Below are positions 1 through 5,904 of a DNA stretch of 8,108 nt, in pieces. Positions within the stretch are counted from its first letter, which is position 1; each line of letters begins with the position of its first letter. A program made the position numbers and the translations under genes. Source of the stretch: 66-474 sp035249465. Its GTDB lineage: Bacteria > Pseudomonadota > Gammaproteobacteria > Xanthomonadales > Rhodanobacteraceae. Location of the stretch: positions 1 to 8,108 of the forward strand of contig DATFGL010000069.1 of NCBI GenBank assembly GCA_035249465.1. The letters are read 5' to 3'. The notes beneath the pieces were generated by a model. It had not been told where the DNA came from. It saw only the letters and a list, made by a program, of their open reading frames with translations, and made no database searches.

Positions 1-1139
1 TCGCCGCGTACGCTGGGCAGCAGGTGATAACCGGCCAGCACGCGTTCCTTTTGCAACGCGTCAACCAGTTGCAGTCCGGCCTCCGGACCTTCGGCCATCG
101 ACACCGCGACCGCGCGATTCAATTCCACCACCGGTGACGGCGCGATTTCCGCCAGGCGCGCGTACAGCGACGCGATCCGCGCCCAGTCGGTGTCCTTCGC
201 ACGCAGCGCGCGTACATGGCAGGCGGCGATCGCGGCCTGCAATACGTAGTTGCCGTCGGCGCCGCCGAGTCGTTCCGCGCGATCCAGTCCGGCCAGTCCA
301 CGGCGGATCAGCAAGCGATCCCAACGCGAACGATCCTGATCCAGCAAAAGAATGGGTGTGCCGTCGGCGGCGGTGCGGGCGTGCAGCCGCGAGGCCTGGA
401 TTTCCATCAAGGCCACCAGTCCGTGCACTTCCGGCTCGCGCGGCGCAAGCCCCGCCAACACGCGGCCCAGCCGCATCGCTTCCTCGCACAACGCGGGCCG
501 CGCCCAGTCGCCGCCCGCGGTCGCGGTGTAGCCTTCATTGAAGATCAGGTAAACCACTTCCAGCACCGCGGCCAGCCGCGGCGCGAGATCTTCGCCGCGC
601 GGCACCTCGAACGGCACGTGTTTGTCCGCGAGCGTGCGCTTGGCGCGCACGATGCGCTGCGCGACGGTAGGCTCGGGCACCAGGAACGCGCGCGCGATTT
701 CCGGCGTGGTCAGGCCACCCAGCATGCGCAGGGTCAGCGCGACCTGCATGTCGCGGGTGAGCACCGGATGGCAGGCGGTGAAGATCAAACGCAGCAGATC
801 ATCGCCGATGTCGTCATCCAGCGCGTCCGCATGGTCGGGCGCGTGCGTCATGGCGTCAGGTTGGAGTTCGTAGTCAATCGCGGCTTGCTTGTCGTCGCGC
901 ATCTTGTCGTGGCGCAACTGATCGATCGCGCGGCGCTTGGCCGTGGTCATCAACCACGCGCCTGGATTGTCGGGCACGCCATCGGTCGGCCAACGTTCCA
1001 GCGCGACGACCAGCGCTTCCTGCGCCAGATCCTCGGCCTGTCCGATGTCGCGCAACATGCGCGCCAAGCCCGCGATCAGGCGCGGCGCCTCGATCTTCCA
1101 GACCGTTTCGATGATGTGGTGGGCATCGGCCGTCGTCAT
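1..1139 (-). CDS. ECF42-type RNA polymerase sigma factor with long C-terminal extension (3' end outside window)
   Basis: Alternative sigma factor that should direct RNA polymerase to a small set of promoters, most likely that of its partner DGPF gene just upstream. About 379 codons are visible and the end lies beyond the left edge; I expect only some tens of residues to be missing. Sigma region 2 spans roughly residues 10-78, with DLAQEA at 37-42 and DNPGAWLMTTAKRRAIDQLR at 57-76. Region 4, with its helix-turn-helix (LGGLTTPEIA through PTVAQRIVRAK), spans about 115-170. A long helical extension follows, containing FNEGY, LLLLDQDR and, near the edge, VELNRAVAV and GYHLLPSVRG. These are typical of the ECF42 group, which carries a TPR-like C-terminal domain instead of pairing with an anti-sigma factor. 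The ATG at 1139 is the only reasonable start because an in-frame stop lies four codons upstream (1149-1151). Its ribosome site is weak, so translation may depend on the upstream gene 56 bp away. Confidence 0.93.
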   Translation of the reverse strand, partial: MTTADAHHIIETVWKIEAPRLIAGLARMLRDIGQAEDLAQEALVVALERWPTDGVPDNPGAWLMTTAKRRAIDQLRHDKMRDDKQAAIDYELQPDAMTHAPDHADALDDDIGDDLLRLIFTACHPVLTRDMQVALTLRMLGGLTTPEIARAFLVPEPTVAQRIVRAKRTLADKHVPFEVPRGEDLAPRLAAVLEVVYLIFNEGYTATAGGDWARPALCEEAMRLGRVLAGLAPREPEVHGLVALMEIQASRLHARTAADGTPILLLDQDRSRWDRLLIRRGLAGLDRAERLGGADGNYVLQAAIAACHVRALRAKDTDWARIASLYARLAEIAPSPVVELNRAVAVSMAEGPEAGLQLVDALQKERVLAGYHLLPSVRG

Positions 1140-1195
1140 GACGGCCGATCACAACATCCCTGCGCGTCCGGCGCAAGCGCTCAATTTCCTTGCGT

Positions 1196-1615
1196 TCAGG
1201 CCTTGGCGATCCTCTCGCGCAAGCTCGCCTCGTGTTCGCGGATCGCGGGTGTTGCGGCTTCGCCGAAATCTTCCATTTCAGCCACTGGGCGCAGTTCGAT
1301 CTCCATGCCCCCGTCGAATAACGGCGCACGCTTGATCCATTCGATGGCCTCTTCCATGGAGCGCACCTGCCAGAGCCAGAACCCGGCGATGAGTTCCTTG
1401 GTTTCCGCGAACGGGCCATCGATCACCGTGCGCTGTTTGCCGTCGAAACGCACCCGCGCGCCTTTCGAGCTGGGATGCAGTCCCTCACCCATCAGCATCA
1501 CGCCGGCCTCGACCAGCTTTTCGTTGAACTTGCCCATCTCTGCCAACTCTTTGGCATCCGGCATCACGCCGGCCTCCGAGTCCGCACTCGCCTTCACGAT
1601 CACCAATACGCGCAT
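1196..1615 (-). CDS. DGPF/YCII-family protein, partner of the ECF42 sigma factor
   Basis: A 139-residue protein of the YCII-related (DGPF) family: a small alpha/beta fold of unknown biochemical role, often encoded beside ECF42 sigma factors and in some actinobacteria shown to be their target. The sequence opens with MRVLVIVKA and carries the family signature DGPFAETKELIAGFW from residue 66. Further family features are the paired glycines in MLMGEGLHPS (40-49) and the WLWQVRSMEEAIEWIKR helix after the signature. The length is normal for the family. No signal peptide or membrane segment is seen, so it should be cytoplasmic. GGAG (minus strand, 1623-1626) stands 7 nt before the ATG and supports this start. 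It is the first gene of a two-gene unit with the sigma factor. The family call is secure; the molecular function is unknown. Confidence 0.93.
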   Translation of the reverse strand: MRVLVIVKASADSEAGVMPDAKELAEMGKFNEKLVEAGVMLMGEGLHPSSKGARVRFDGKQRTVIDGPFAETKELIAGFWLWQVRSMEEAIEWIKRAPLFDGGMEIELRPVAEMEDFGEAATPAIREHEASLRERIAKA

Positions 1616-1658
1616 GACTTGTCTCCAGTGCCCGGCATGGGGCCGGTTTCGATACAGC

Positions 1659-1685
1659 GACGAACGGTCGGCGCCGGAATCGACA
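1659..1685 (-). promoter_or_regulatory. Candidate ECF42-dependent promoter of the DGPF-sigma pair
   Basis: Read on the minus strand, TGTCGA (1685-1680) is followed after exactly 17 nt by CGTC (1662-1659). From memory, the published ECF42 signature is TGTCGA at -35 and CG[A/T]C at -10. The expected start near 1651 would give a leader of about 36 nt that includes the ribosome site. The match is seen directly; use by this sigma factor is inferred. Confidence 0.65.
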
Positions 1686-1718
1686 GCCCAGGTGGCGTTT
1701 CACTTTGAAACCCGATCG

Positions 1719-1752
1719 TGCTGAGCCCTTCGACTTCGCTCAGGACGAACGG
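1719..1752. repeat. Short dispersed palindromic repeat (CTTCGACTTCGCTCAGG type)
   Basis: CTGAGC (1721-1726) and GCTCAG (1738-1743) form a perfect 6-bp inverted repeat around an 11-nt loop, followed by GACGAACGG. I recognise the core CCTTCGACTTCGCTCAGGAC as a motif scattered between genes in many bacterial genomes. In false translations it leaves the tell-tale peptides FDFAQDER and FVLSEVEG. It lies between two divergent genes, upstream of both promoters. Only one copy is in the window, so its being repeated rests on recall. Confidence 0.6.
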
Positions 1753-1789
1753 AAACTCAAGATGGAGCGCTGTTTCAATCCGGGCCGGA

Positions 1790-1803
1790 TTGACCGGCAT
1801 CAG
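1790..1803 (+). promoter_or_regulatory. Candidate FNR/NnrR-type (Crp-Fnr family) binding site before nnrS
   Basis: TTGAC-CGGC-ATCAG matches the FNR-family half-sites TTGAT-N4-ATCAA at 8 of 10 positions, and 7 of 8 in the TTGA-N6-TCAA core. Its centre (1796.5) is 64 bp before the nnrS ATG. CATCAT at 1826-1831 could act as the -10 element (4 of 6 matches). A start near 1838 would place the box at about -41.5, the classical class II activator position. In denitrifiers nnrS is controlled by NnrR or related Crp/Fnr regulators, so the location makes sense. The site is a motif match only. Confidence 0.5.
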
Positions 1804-1815
1804 GGAACCCCTGAT
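1799..1815. repeat. 7-3-7 inverted repeat ATCAGGG-AAC-CCCTGAT
   Basis: A perfect 7-bp inverted repeat with a 3-nt spacer that shares its left arm with the second half of the FNR-like box. It could be an operator for a second regulator, or chance. With a transcription start near 1838 it would not be in the mRNA, which favours a DNA-binding role over a hairpin. Confidence 0.4.
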
Positions 1816-1835
1816 CGGCGCCCCGCATCATGCAG

Positions 1836-1851
1836 GGCTTGCACGCAAGCC
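1836..1851 (+). repeat. 7-2-7 inverted repeat GGCTTGC-AC-GCAAGCC abutting the nnrS ribosome site
   Basis: A perfect 7-bp inverted repeat (1836-1842 and 1845-1851) ends directly before the GGAG ribosome site (1852-1855) of nnrS. If transcription starts near 1838, much of it lies in the leader. It could be a DNA operator or, with the two-base centre opened to a larger loop, a stem at the 5' end of the message. No regulator can be named. Confidence 0.4.
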
Positions 1852-1860
1852 GGAGCCTCC

Positions 1861-3027
1861 ATGTCCACCGCCGCCGCCACTTCCTTGAGCCAGCCTGCAC
1901 CGCCGCCCTTGCATCCATTCCGTCCGCTGTTTTTCTGTGCGGCGCTCGCGGCGAGCCTGGGCATGCTTGCGTGGGGCACATTCCTTCACTTCGGCTGGTT
2001 GCCTTCGGCCGCACTGCAGAACCCGTTCTACTGGCACGCGCACATCATGTTGTTCGGCTTCGGCGGCGCACTGGTGGGCGGGTTCCTGCTGACCGCCTCG
2101 GCCAACTGGACGGGCATCGCCACGACTTCACGGCGCGGGCTGGGGTTGCTGGTCGCCACATGGGTGATTGCGCGCGTGCTGCTGCTGACGTCGCTGCCGT
2201 TCTGGATCGGCGCGCTGTTCGACGTTGGCTATTTGTTTGGGCTGGTATTCCTGGTGGGGCGCGTGTTGTGGTTGTCGAAGAACAAGCGCAATGCGTTCCT
2301 GATTTTCATTTTGCTGTTTTATGCCGGGCTGGACATCGCGTTCTACTCGGGCGTGCTGGCCGGGAATGCGGTCGTGCCGACGCGTGCGCTGATCGGCACG
2401 GTCGATCTGCTGACGGTGTTGATGCTGGCCATCGGCGGGCGGGTGATTCCGTTCTTCACCGGCCGCAAGCTTGCCGGCCATGCGATGTGGGTGAACAAAT
2501 ATCTGATCTTCGCGGTGAACGGCGGCGGCGCGCTGATCCTGCTGTGCGGGCTCGCCGGCGCACCGGGCCGCGCGCGCGGTGCGCTGATGATCGTCGTGGC
2601 GCTGCTCGCGTTCACGCGAGTGATCGGCTGGCGCGGCTGGCACACCTGGCGCGAACCGATGCTGTGGGTGCTGCACCTTGGCTACCTGTGGCTGGCCGTC
2701 GGCCTCGTCGTGCGCGGCTTCGCGTTGCTCGGCCTGTATGCGATGCCGGAAATCGACACCCTGCACGGCATCACCGTCGGCGCGTTGGGCACGCTGTCGC
2801 TGGGTATGATGGTGCGCGTAGCGCAAGGCCACAGCGGCATGCCGATCCAGTCCAACGCCGCACTGACGATCATGTTCGTGTTGCCGAGCTTCGCCGCGAT
2901 CCTGCGGCTCGGCTCCAGCCAGCCACATGGCTGGGTATGGGCAGCAGCGGCATGGTTCGTCGCCTACACGATTTATCTTTTCGCGATCGGCCCGCTGCTG
3001 GTGCGCGGGCGCGTGGCCACGCGTTGA
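1861..3027 (+). CDS. nnrS: NnrS family membrane protein (nitric-oxide stress response)
   Basis: A 388-residue polytopic inner-membrane protein, normal length for NnrS. NnrS proteins are haem- and copper-containing and protect against nitrosative stress by limiting damage from nitric oxide and iron-nitrosyl complexes; the exact chemistry is unsettled. About twelve hydrophobic segments run through the protein. Family landmarks are WHAHIMLFGF at 58-67, GGFLLTASANWTG after it, RVIPFFTGRK at 194-203, H302 in DTLHG, and RVAQGHSG ending at 326. These histidines are plausible metal ligands. ATG 1861 is chosen because GGAG (1852-1855) lies 5 nt upstream and the protein then begins just before its first membrane segment; an in-frame start at 1705 would run through the upstream repeat. 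Control by a Crp/Fnr-type regulator is suggested by the box at 1790-1803. msrA follows 78 bp downstream on the same strand. Confidence 0.93.
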   Translation: MSTAAATSLSQPAPPPLHPFRPLFFCAALAASLGMLAWGTFLHFGWLPSAALQNPFYWHAHIMLFGFGGALVGGFLLTASANWTGIATTSRRGLGLLVATWVIARVLLLTSLPFWIGALFDVGYLFGLVFLVGRVLWLSKNKRNAFLIFILLFYAGLDIAFYSGVLAGNAVVPTRALIGTVDLLTVLMLAIGGRVIPFFTGRKLAGHAMWVNKYLIFAVNGGGALILLCGLAGAPGRARGALMIVVALLAFTRVIGWRGWHTWREPMLWVLHLGYLWLAVGLVVRGFALLGLYAMPEIDTLHGITVGALGTLSLGMMVRVAQGHSGMPIQSNAALTIMFVLPSFAAILRLGSSQPHGWVWAAAAWFVAYTIYLFAIGPLLVRGRVATR

Positions 3028-3105
3028 CGTCGCTCGTCGAGACCGGGCAATGCAACTTCCGCACGTCAGGCGGGTCTGCATTTCGAGAGGTCTCGGGAGA
3101 TTGGC

Positions 3106-3849
3106 ATGCGAACATCAATGATTTCAGCAACTTTGCGCGCATTGTTGATGCTGTCGATCATGCTCGTCGTGACAGCCTGCACCCCTGCCGCGAACGGCGC
3201 AACGGCACGCGTCGCGTTGCCGGCTCCCAGGGTGGACACGCCCTTGGCGGCCCGTTCGGGCGATGCCACCGCGGTATTGGCGGGCGGCTGTTTCTGGGGC
3301 ATGCAATGGGTGTTCGAGCATGTGCCCGGCGTGACAAACGTGACCTCCGGCTACGCGGGCGGTGCGGCCAACACCGCGACCTACGGACAGGTCAGCCAGG
3401 GCGACACCGGCCAAGCCGAAACGGTGCAAATCCATTTCGATCCGTCGAAGGTCAGCTACGGCCAGTTGCTGCGCGTATATTTCTCGGTGGCGACGAACCC
3501 AACCGAACTGGACCGGCAAGGCCCTGACACCGGCTCGCAATATCGCGGCGTGATTTTCTACACCAATCCGGAGCAGCAAAAAATCGCCCGGACCTACATT
3601 GCGCAACTCACCGCCGCGCACGCATTCGCGGCGCCGATCGTGACGGAGGTCGTTCCGCTCCGGGCGTTTTATCGCGCCGAGGATTACCATCAGGATTACG
3701 CGCGACTGAATCCCGATGCGCTCTACATCGCGATCAATGATGCACCGAAGGTCGCCGCCCTGCAACGCGAACTGCCGAAGCTGTATCGTGCGCAACCCGC
3801 GATCTGGCACGACGATCATCCAAAGGTCATCAGCGTCGACGTGCATTGA
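3106..3849 (+). CDS. msrA: Peptide-methionine (S)-S-oxide reductase, lipoprotein form with one catalytic cysteine
   Basis: Reduces the S-epimer of methionine sulfoxide in oxidised proteins. The 247-residue product begins with a lipoprotein signal: charged start, hydrophobic stretch, then the lipobox VTAC with Cys25, so it should act in the periplasm on a lipid anchor. The catalytic motif GCFWG holds Cys62. GYAGG, then TGQAE with Glu105 (the active-site glutamate) and EDYHQDY (192-198) complete the MsrA fold. Apart from Cys25, Cys62 is the only cysteine, so no resolving cysteine exists and an external reductant must regenerate the enzyme. The usual TGHAE has glutamine instead of histidine at 103. 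The start is supported by GGGAG at 3095-3099, 6 nt before the ATG. It lies 78 bp after nnrS with no clear terminator between, so both may share a transcript. No MsrB domain is fused. Confidence 0.94.
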   Translation: MRTSMISATLRALLMLSIMLVVTACTPAANGATARVALPAPRVDTPLAARSGDATAVLAGGCFWGMQWVFEHVPGVTNVTSGYAGGAANTATYGQVSQGDTGQAETVQIHFDPSKVSYGQLLRVYFSVATNPTELDRQGPDTGSQYRGVIFYTNPEQQKIARTYIAQLTAAHAFAAPIVTEVVPLRAFYRAEDYHQDYARLNPDALYIAINDAPKVAALQRELPKLYRAQPAIWHDDHPKVISVDVH

Positions 3850-3942
3850 GCGTGCGGTGACGCGGGAACCCCCTCATTTCAACCGGCCACGCAGCACCAG
3901 AACCGGCGAAACCGCTCTAGGCGTCTGCACTTCCGCAGGTCT

Positions 3943-4167
3943 TTACGCGCAACAATCCTGGCGGCGCTGCACCGGCGGACAAGGCACTTCGCCGTACGAG
4001 CAGAACACGCAACAATCGCCGGGCTTGGGACGCAGCATCGCGCCGCAGCCCGCGCATTCGTGGAAAAACACGCAGGCGTTTTCGGGCATGGCTTCCAGGT
4101 CGTGGTGCCCGCAATGCGGACAGATCAAAGTCGATTGCAGGATCGCCCTGCTTGCATGGGTGGTCAT
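3943..4167 (-). CDS. Small cysteine-rich GDCCVxC-domain protein (cysteine form of a family with selenoprotein members)
   Basis: A 74-residue protein with 11 cysteines. The order is CPHCG at 16-20, Cys32, CAGCG at 38-42, the signature GDCCVFCSYG at 50-59, Cys63 in VPCPP, and a terminal DCCA. The two CxxC pairs look like a zinc ribbon. The GDCCVxC motif names a protein family in which, as I recall, some members have selenocysteine; here every position is a normal cysteine and the frame ends in TAA. The function is unknown: metal binding or a thiol redox role are both reasonable. There is no signal peptide. It is convergent with msrA (93-bp gap, no strong terminator seen) and divergent from rlmJ. 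No good ribosome site precedes the ATG at 4167; a -10-like element lies so close that the message may be leaderless. The family call is strong, the role open. Confidence 0.85.
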   Translation of the reverse strand: MTTHASRAILQSTLICPHCGHHDLEAMPENACVFFHECAGCGAMLRPKPGDCCVFCSYGEVPCPPVQRRQDCCA

Positions 4168-4173
4168 CCCCGC

Positions 4174-4203
4174 ATCTTACGCGCACGAGCCGATCAGAAC
4201 CAA
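4174..4203 (-). promoter_or_regulatory. Weak candidate promoter of the GDCCVxC gene, implying a leaderless mRNA
   Basis: On the minus strand TTGGTT (4203-4198) is followed after 18 nt by TAAGAT (4179-4174). Transcription would begin about at the A of the start codon (4167). This would explain the absence of a ribosome binding site. Each hexamer is only a partial match (3 of 6 and 4 of 6). Confidence 0.3.
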
Positions 4204-4217
4204 ATACGCACGAATGA

Positions 4218-4226
4218 TGCGATACT
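4218..4226 (+). promoter_or_regulatory. Weak candidate extended -10 promoter for rlmJ
   Basis: TGCGATACT fits the extended -10 form TGN followed by a hexamer with 4 of 6 matches. It lies 37 nt before the rlmJ ATG, and no convincing -35 is seen. It sits within the 96-bp divergent gap shared with the GDCCVxC gene. Confidence 0.28.
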
Positions 4227-4263
4227 CGACGTGACTCATCGGCGATCGCAGTCGCTCGGACGC

Positions 4264-5103
4264 ATGAACTACCGCCACGCCTTTCACGCCGGCAACTTCG
4301 CGGACGTGTTCAAGCATGCGATCCTGCTGGCGCTGCTGGATGCGCTGACGGTGAAGGACAAGCCGCTTTGTCATTTCGACACCCACGCGGGACGCGGCAG
4401 CTATCGCCTGGACGATGCCGAGGCGAAAAAAACCGGCGAATGGCGCGACGGCGTCGGGCGACTGTTCGATGATCCCGCCTCACCGGCGTTGCGCCGCTAT
4501 CTCGATGCGATCCGTGCGTGCAATCCCGATGGCGCGCTGCGCGTGTATCCCGGGTCGCCATTGCTGGCGGCACAGGCCCTGCGCACGAACGATCGCCTGG
4601 TTCTTTGCGAAACACAGGATGATGAAACCGCCGCGTTGCGTGCGTTGTTTCGCGATGACGCGCGCGTGCACGTCCATGCGCGGGACGGTTATGCGGCCAT
4701 GAACGCGCTGCTGCCGCCCAGCGAACGTCGCGGTCTGGTGCTCATCGATCCGCCGTTCGAGGCGCAGGAAGGCGAATTCACCGCCATCGAAACCGCACTC
4801 GCGCAGGCACACGCGCGCTGGCCGAACGGTGTGTACGCGGTGTGGTACCCGATCAAGTCACATCGCTCGATTGCACCCTTCCATCGCCATCTTGCCGCAG
4901 GACCGTTCGACAAGGTTCTGGTAGCGGAACTGCTGGTGCAGCCCGACGATTCGCCGTTGCGTTTGAACGGCTGCGGCATGCTGATCGCCAATCCGACCTG
5001 GAAAATCGACGCGGCCCTCGCCACCATGTTGCCGGCATTGCGCAATGGGCTGGCCCGGTCGCCCGCGGCCACACATCGGCTGCACTGGCTGCGCGGTGAA
5101 TGA
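4264..5103 (+). CDS. rlmJ: 23S rRNA (adenine-2030-N6)-methyltransferase RlmJ
   Basis: Transfers a methyl group from S-adenosylmethionine to N6 of adenine 2030 in 23S rRNA during ribosome assembly; cytoplasmic. The 279 residues match the E. coli enzyme in length (280) and along the whole sequence. It begins MNYRHAFHAGNFADVFKH, the hallmark N-terminus of the family. The SAM-binding DTHAGRG lies at 39-45, YPGSP at 95-99, and the catalytic motif IDPPFE at 161-166 with Asp162. WYPIKSH and GCGMLIANPTWK follow in the C-terminal half. ATG 4264 gives exactly this conserved N-terminus; an upstream in-frame start (4060) would overlap the opposite-strand gene and add unrelated residues. The ribosome site is only a weak CGGA. 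slp follows after a 74-bp gap on the same strand. Confidence 0.97.
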   Translation: MNYRHAFHAGNFADVFKHAILLALLDALTVKDKPLCHFDTHAGRGSYRLDDAEAKKTGEWRDGVGRLFDDPASPALRRYLDAIRACNPDGALRVYPGSPLLAAQALRTNDRLVLCETQDDETAALRALFRDDARVHVHARDGYAAMNALLPPSERRGLVLIDPPFEAQEGEFTAIETALAQAHARWPNGVYAVWYPIKSHRSIAPFHRHLAAGPFDKVLVAELLVQPDDSPLRLNGCGMLIANPTWKIDAALATMLPALRNGLARSPAATHRLHWLRGE

Positions 5104-5177
5104 GTCGTGCTGGCCGCGCCGCGCAAGCGGTTTCTCGCTATCCTTTGAACCATCCCGCCGTGTCGAAGGCCACGACC

Positions 5178-5693
5178 ATGCACGCAACACTTCGTTTCGT
5201 GTTTCGCCCGCTGCCTGCATTCGCGTTCGCCGCGCTGCTTGCGGCCTGCGCTCCCGCGCCGATCTACAAGACCGGGCCGTCCAGCGTCAATGCGACGCCG
5301 CAACAGGTTGCGACCTCCCCCGCGAATTTCCGGAGTCTGCAAGTCGTCTGGGGCGGCAGTGTCATCTCGGTGCACAACCTTGCCGATCACAGCGAAATCG
5401 AAATCCTCGCCTACCCGCTGGACTCGTCGCAACGCCCGCGTCTCAAGGAACCGGCAACCGGCCGTTTCATCGCCATCGTGCCGGGCTTCGTGGAACCCAT
5501 GAATTACCCGCCGGGCTCGCTGGTCACGCTGCGCGGCACGCTGGATGGCTCGCGCAATGGCGAGGTGGGCCAGGCCGGCTACACGTTCGCGCTGGTGCAC
5601 GGCGAGGCGATGCACCGCTGGACGCCCGAGGAAATGCGCCAGGGACATCCCAACGTCAGCATCGGGGTGGGTGTCGGCGGCTGGATCCACTAG
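5178..5693 (+). CDS. slp: Slp-family outer membrane lipoprotein
   Basis: A 171-residue lipoprotein of the Slp family, known in enterobacteria as a starvation- and acid-inducible outer membrane lipoprotein of unclear mechanism. The signal peptide spans residues 1-23, with LLAAC as lipobox and Cys24 as the lipidated residue; Ala25-Pro26 after it does not suggest inner-membrane retention. The body shows the Slp pattern: VVWGGSVISVHN, EIEILAYPLDSSQRP, GRFIAIVPGFVEPMNY, GSLVTLRGTLDG and YTFALVHGEAMHRW. E. coli Slp is 188 residues, so the length is normal. ATG 5178 is chosen because GAAGG (5165-5169) precedes it by 8 nt and the signal peptide then begins at residue 1. An in-frame ATG at 5100, overlapping the rlmJ stop, would bury the signal 26 residues in. 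No strong terminator is evident downstream. Confidence 0.9.
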   Translation: MHATLRFVFRPLPAFAFAALLAACAPAPIYKTGPSSVNATPQQVATSPANFRSLQVVWGGSVISVHNLADHSEIEILAYPLDSSQRPRLKEPATGRFIAIVPGFVEPMNYPPGSLVTLRGTLDGSRNGEVGQAGYTFALVHGEAMHRWTPEEMRQGHPNVSIGVGVGGWIH

Positions 5694-5835
5694 GGAACGC
5701 CGCACAGAAAGCGAAGTCCGTGAACCCGATCCGGCGCGGGTCGAATTCGGGCCGGTCGTCGGGCAGGCCGCTGCGCGACACGGCAACCGTCGAGCCCGGC
5801 CTGGTGACGGTCCGCTTCGACCCATGATCGGCTGA

Positions 5836-5841
5836 TAAAAT
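5836..5841 (+). promoter_or_regulatory. Weak candidate -10 element before mfd
   Basis: TAAAAT is a 5-of-6 match to the -10 consensus, 63 nt before the mfd ATG. No convincing -35 hexamer stands 16-18 bp upstream. It lies in the only AT-richer patch of the 211-bp gap between slp and mfd; the rest of that gap shows no gene. Confidence 0.35.
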
Positions 5842-5859
5842 CGCGGATTGCATCTTGCT

Positions 5860-5897
5860 GGGGCGCCCGCGGCGCTCCGGCAATGTTTTCCGTTGCC
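5860..5897 (+). repeat. Two adjacent hairpins in the mfd leader
   Basis: The first stem pairs 5860-5867 with 5871-5878 (8 bp including one G-U, loop CGC). The second pairs GGCAA (5879-5883) with TTGCC (5893-5897). They sit directly beside each other and end 7 nt before the mfd ATG, where no ribosome site is visible. They could slow translation initiation or stop readthrough from slp. The first lacks a following T-run, so it is not a classical terminator. Confidence 0.4.
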
Positions 5898-5904
5898 CGA
5901 ACCC

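Noticed and set aside
216..1724. A 502-codon open frame on the plus strand opposite the sigma factor and DGPF genes
   Set aside because: Its translation is Arg/His/Gln-rich and has no recognisable domain, while the minus strand encodes two well-matched families. It is a GC-driven shadow.
1830..3527. A 565-codon plus-strand frame across nnrS and msrA
   Set aside because: It overlaps two clear genes in another frame and its product is compositionally biased (Arg, His, Ala) with no domain.
3850..3942. A transcription terminator between the convergent msrA and GDCCVxC genes
   Set aside because: Only a 4-bp stem (CTGC/GCAG) without a T-run is visible, too weak to call.
3943..4167. Selenocysteine in the GDCCVxC protein
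   Set aside because: No in-frame TGA occurs before the TAA stop, and all signature positions are ordinary cysteine codons.
5100..5177. slp starting at the ATG that overlaps the rlmJ stop (ATGA)
   Set aside because: This start would place 26 residues before the lipoprotein signal; ATG 5178 has a good ribosome site and begins the signal peptide.
5694..5904. A small gene between slp and mfd
   Set aside because: Short frames on both strands lack a ribosome site and any recognisable protein character.
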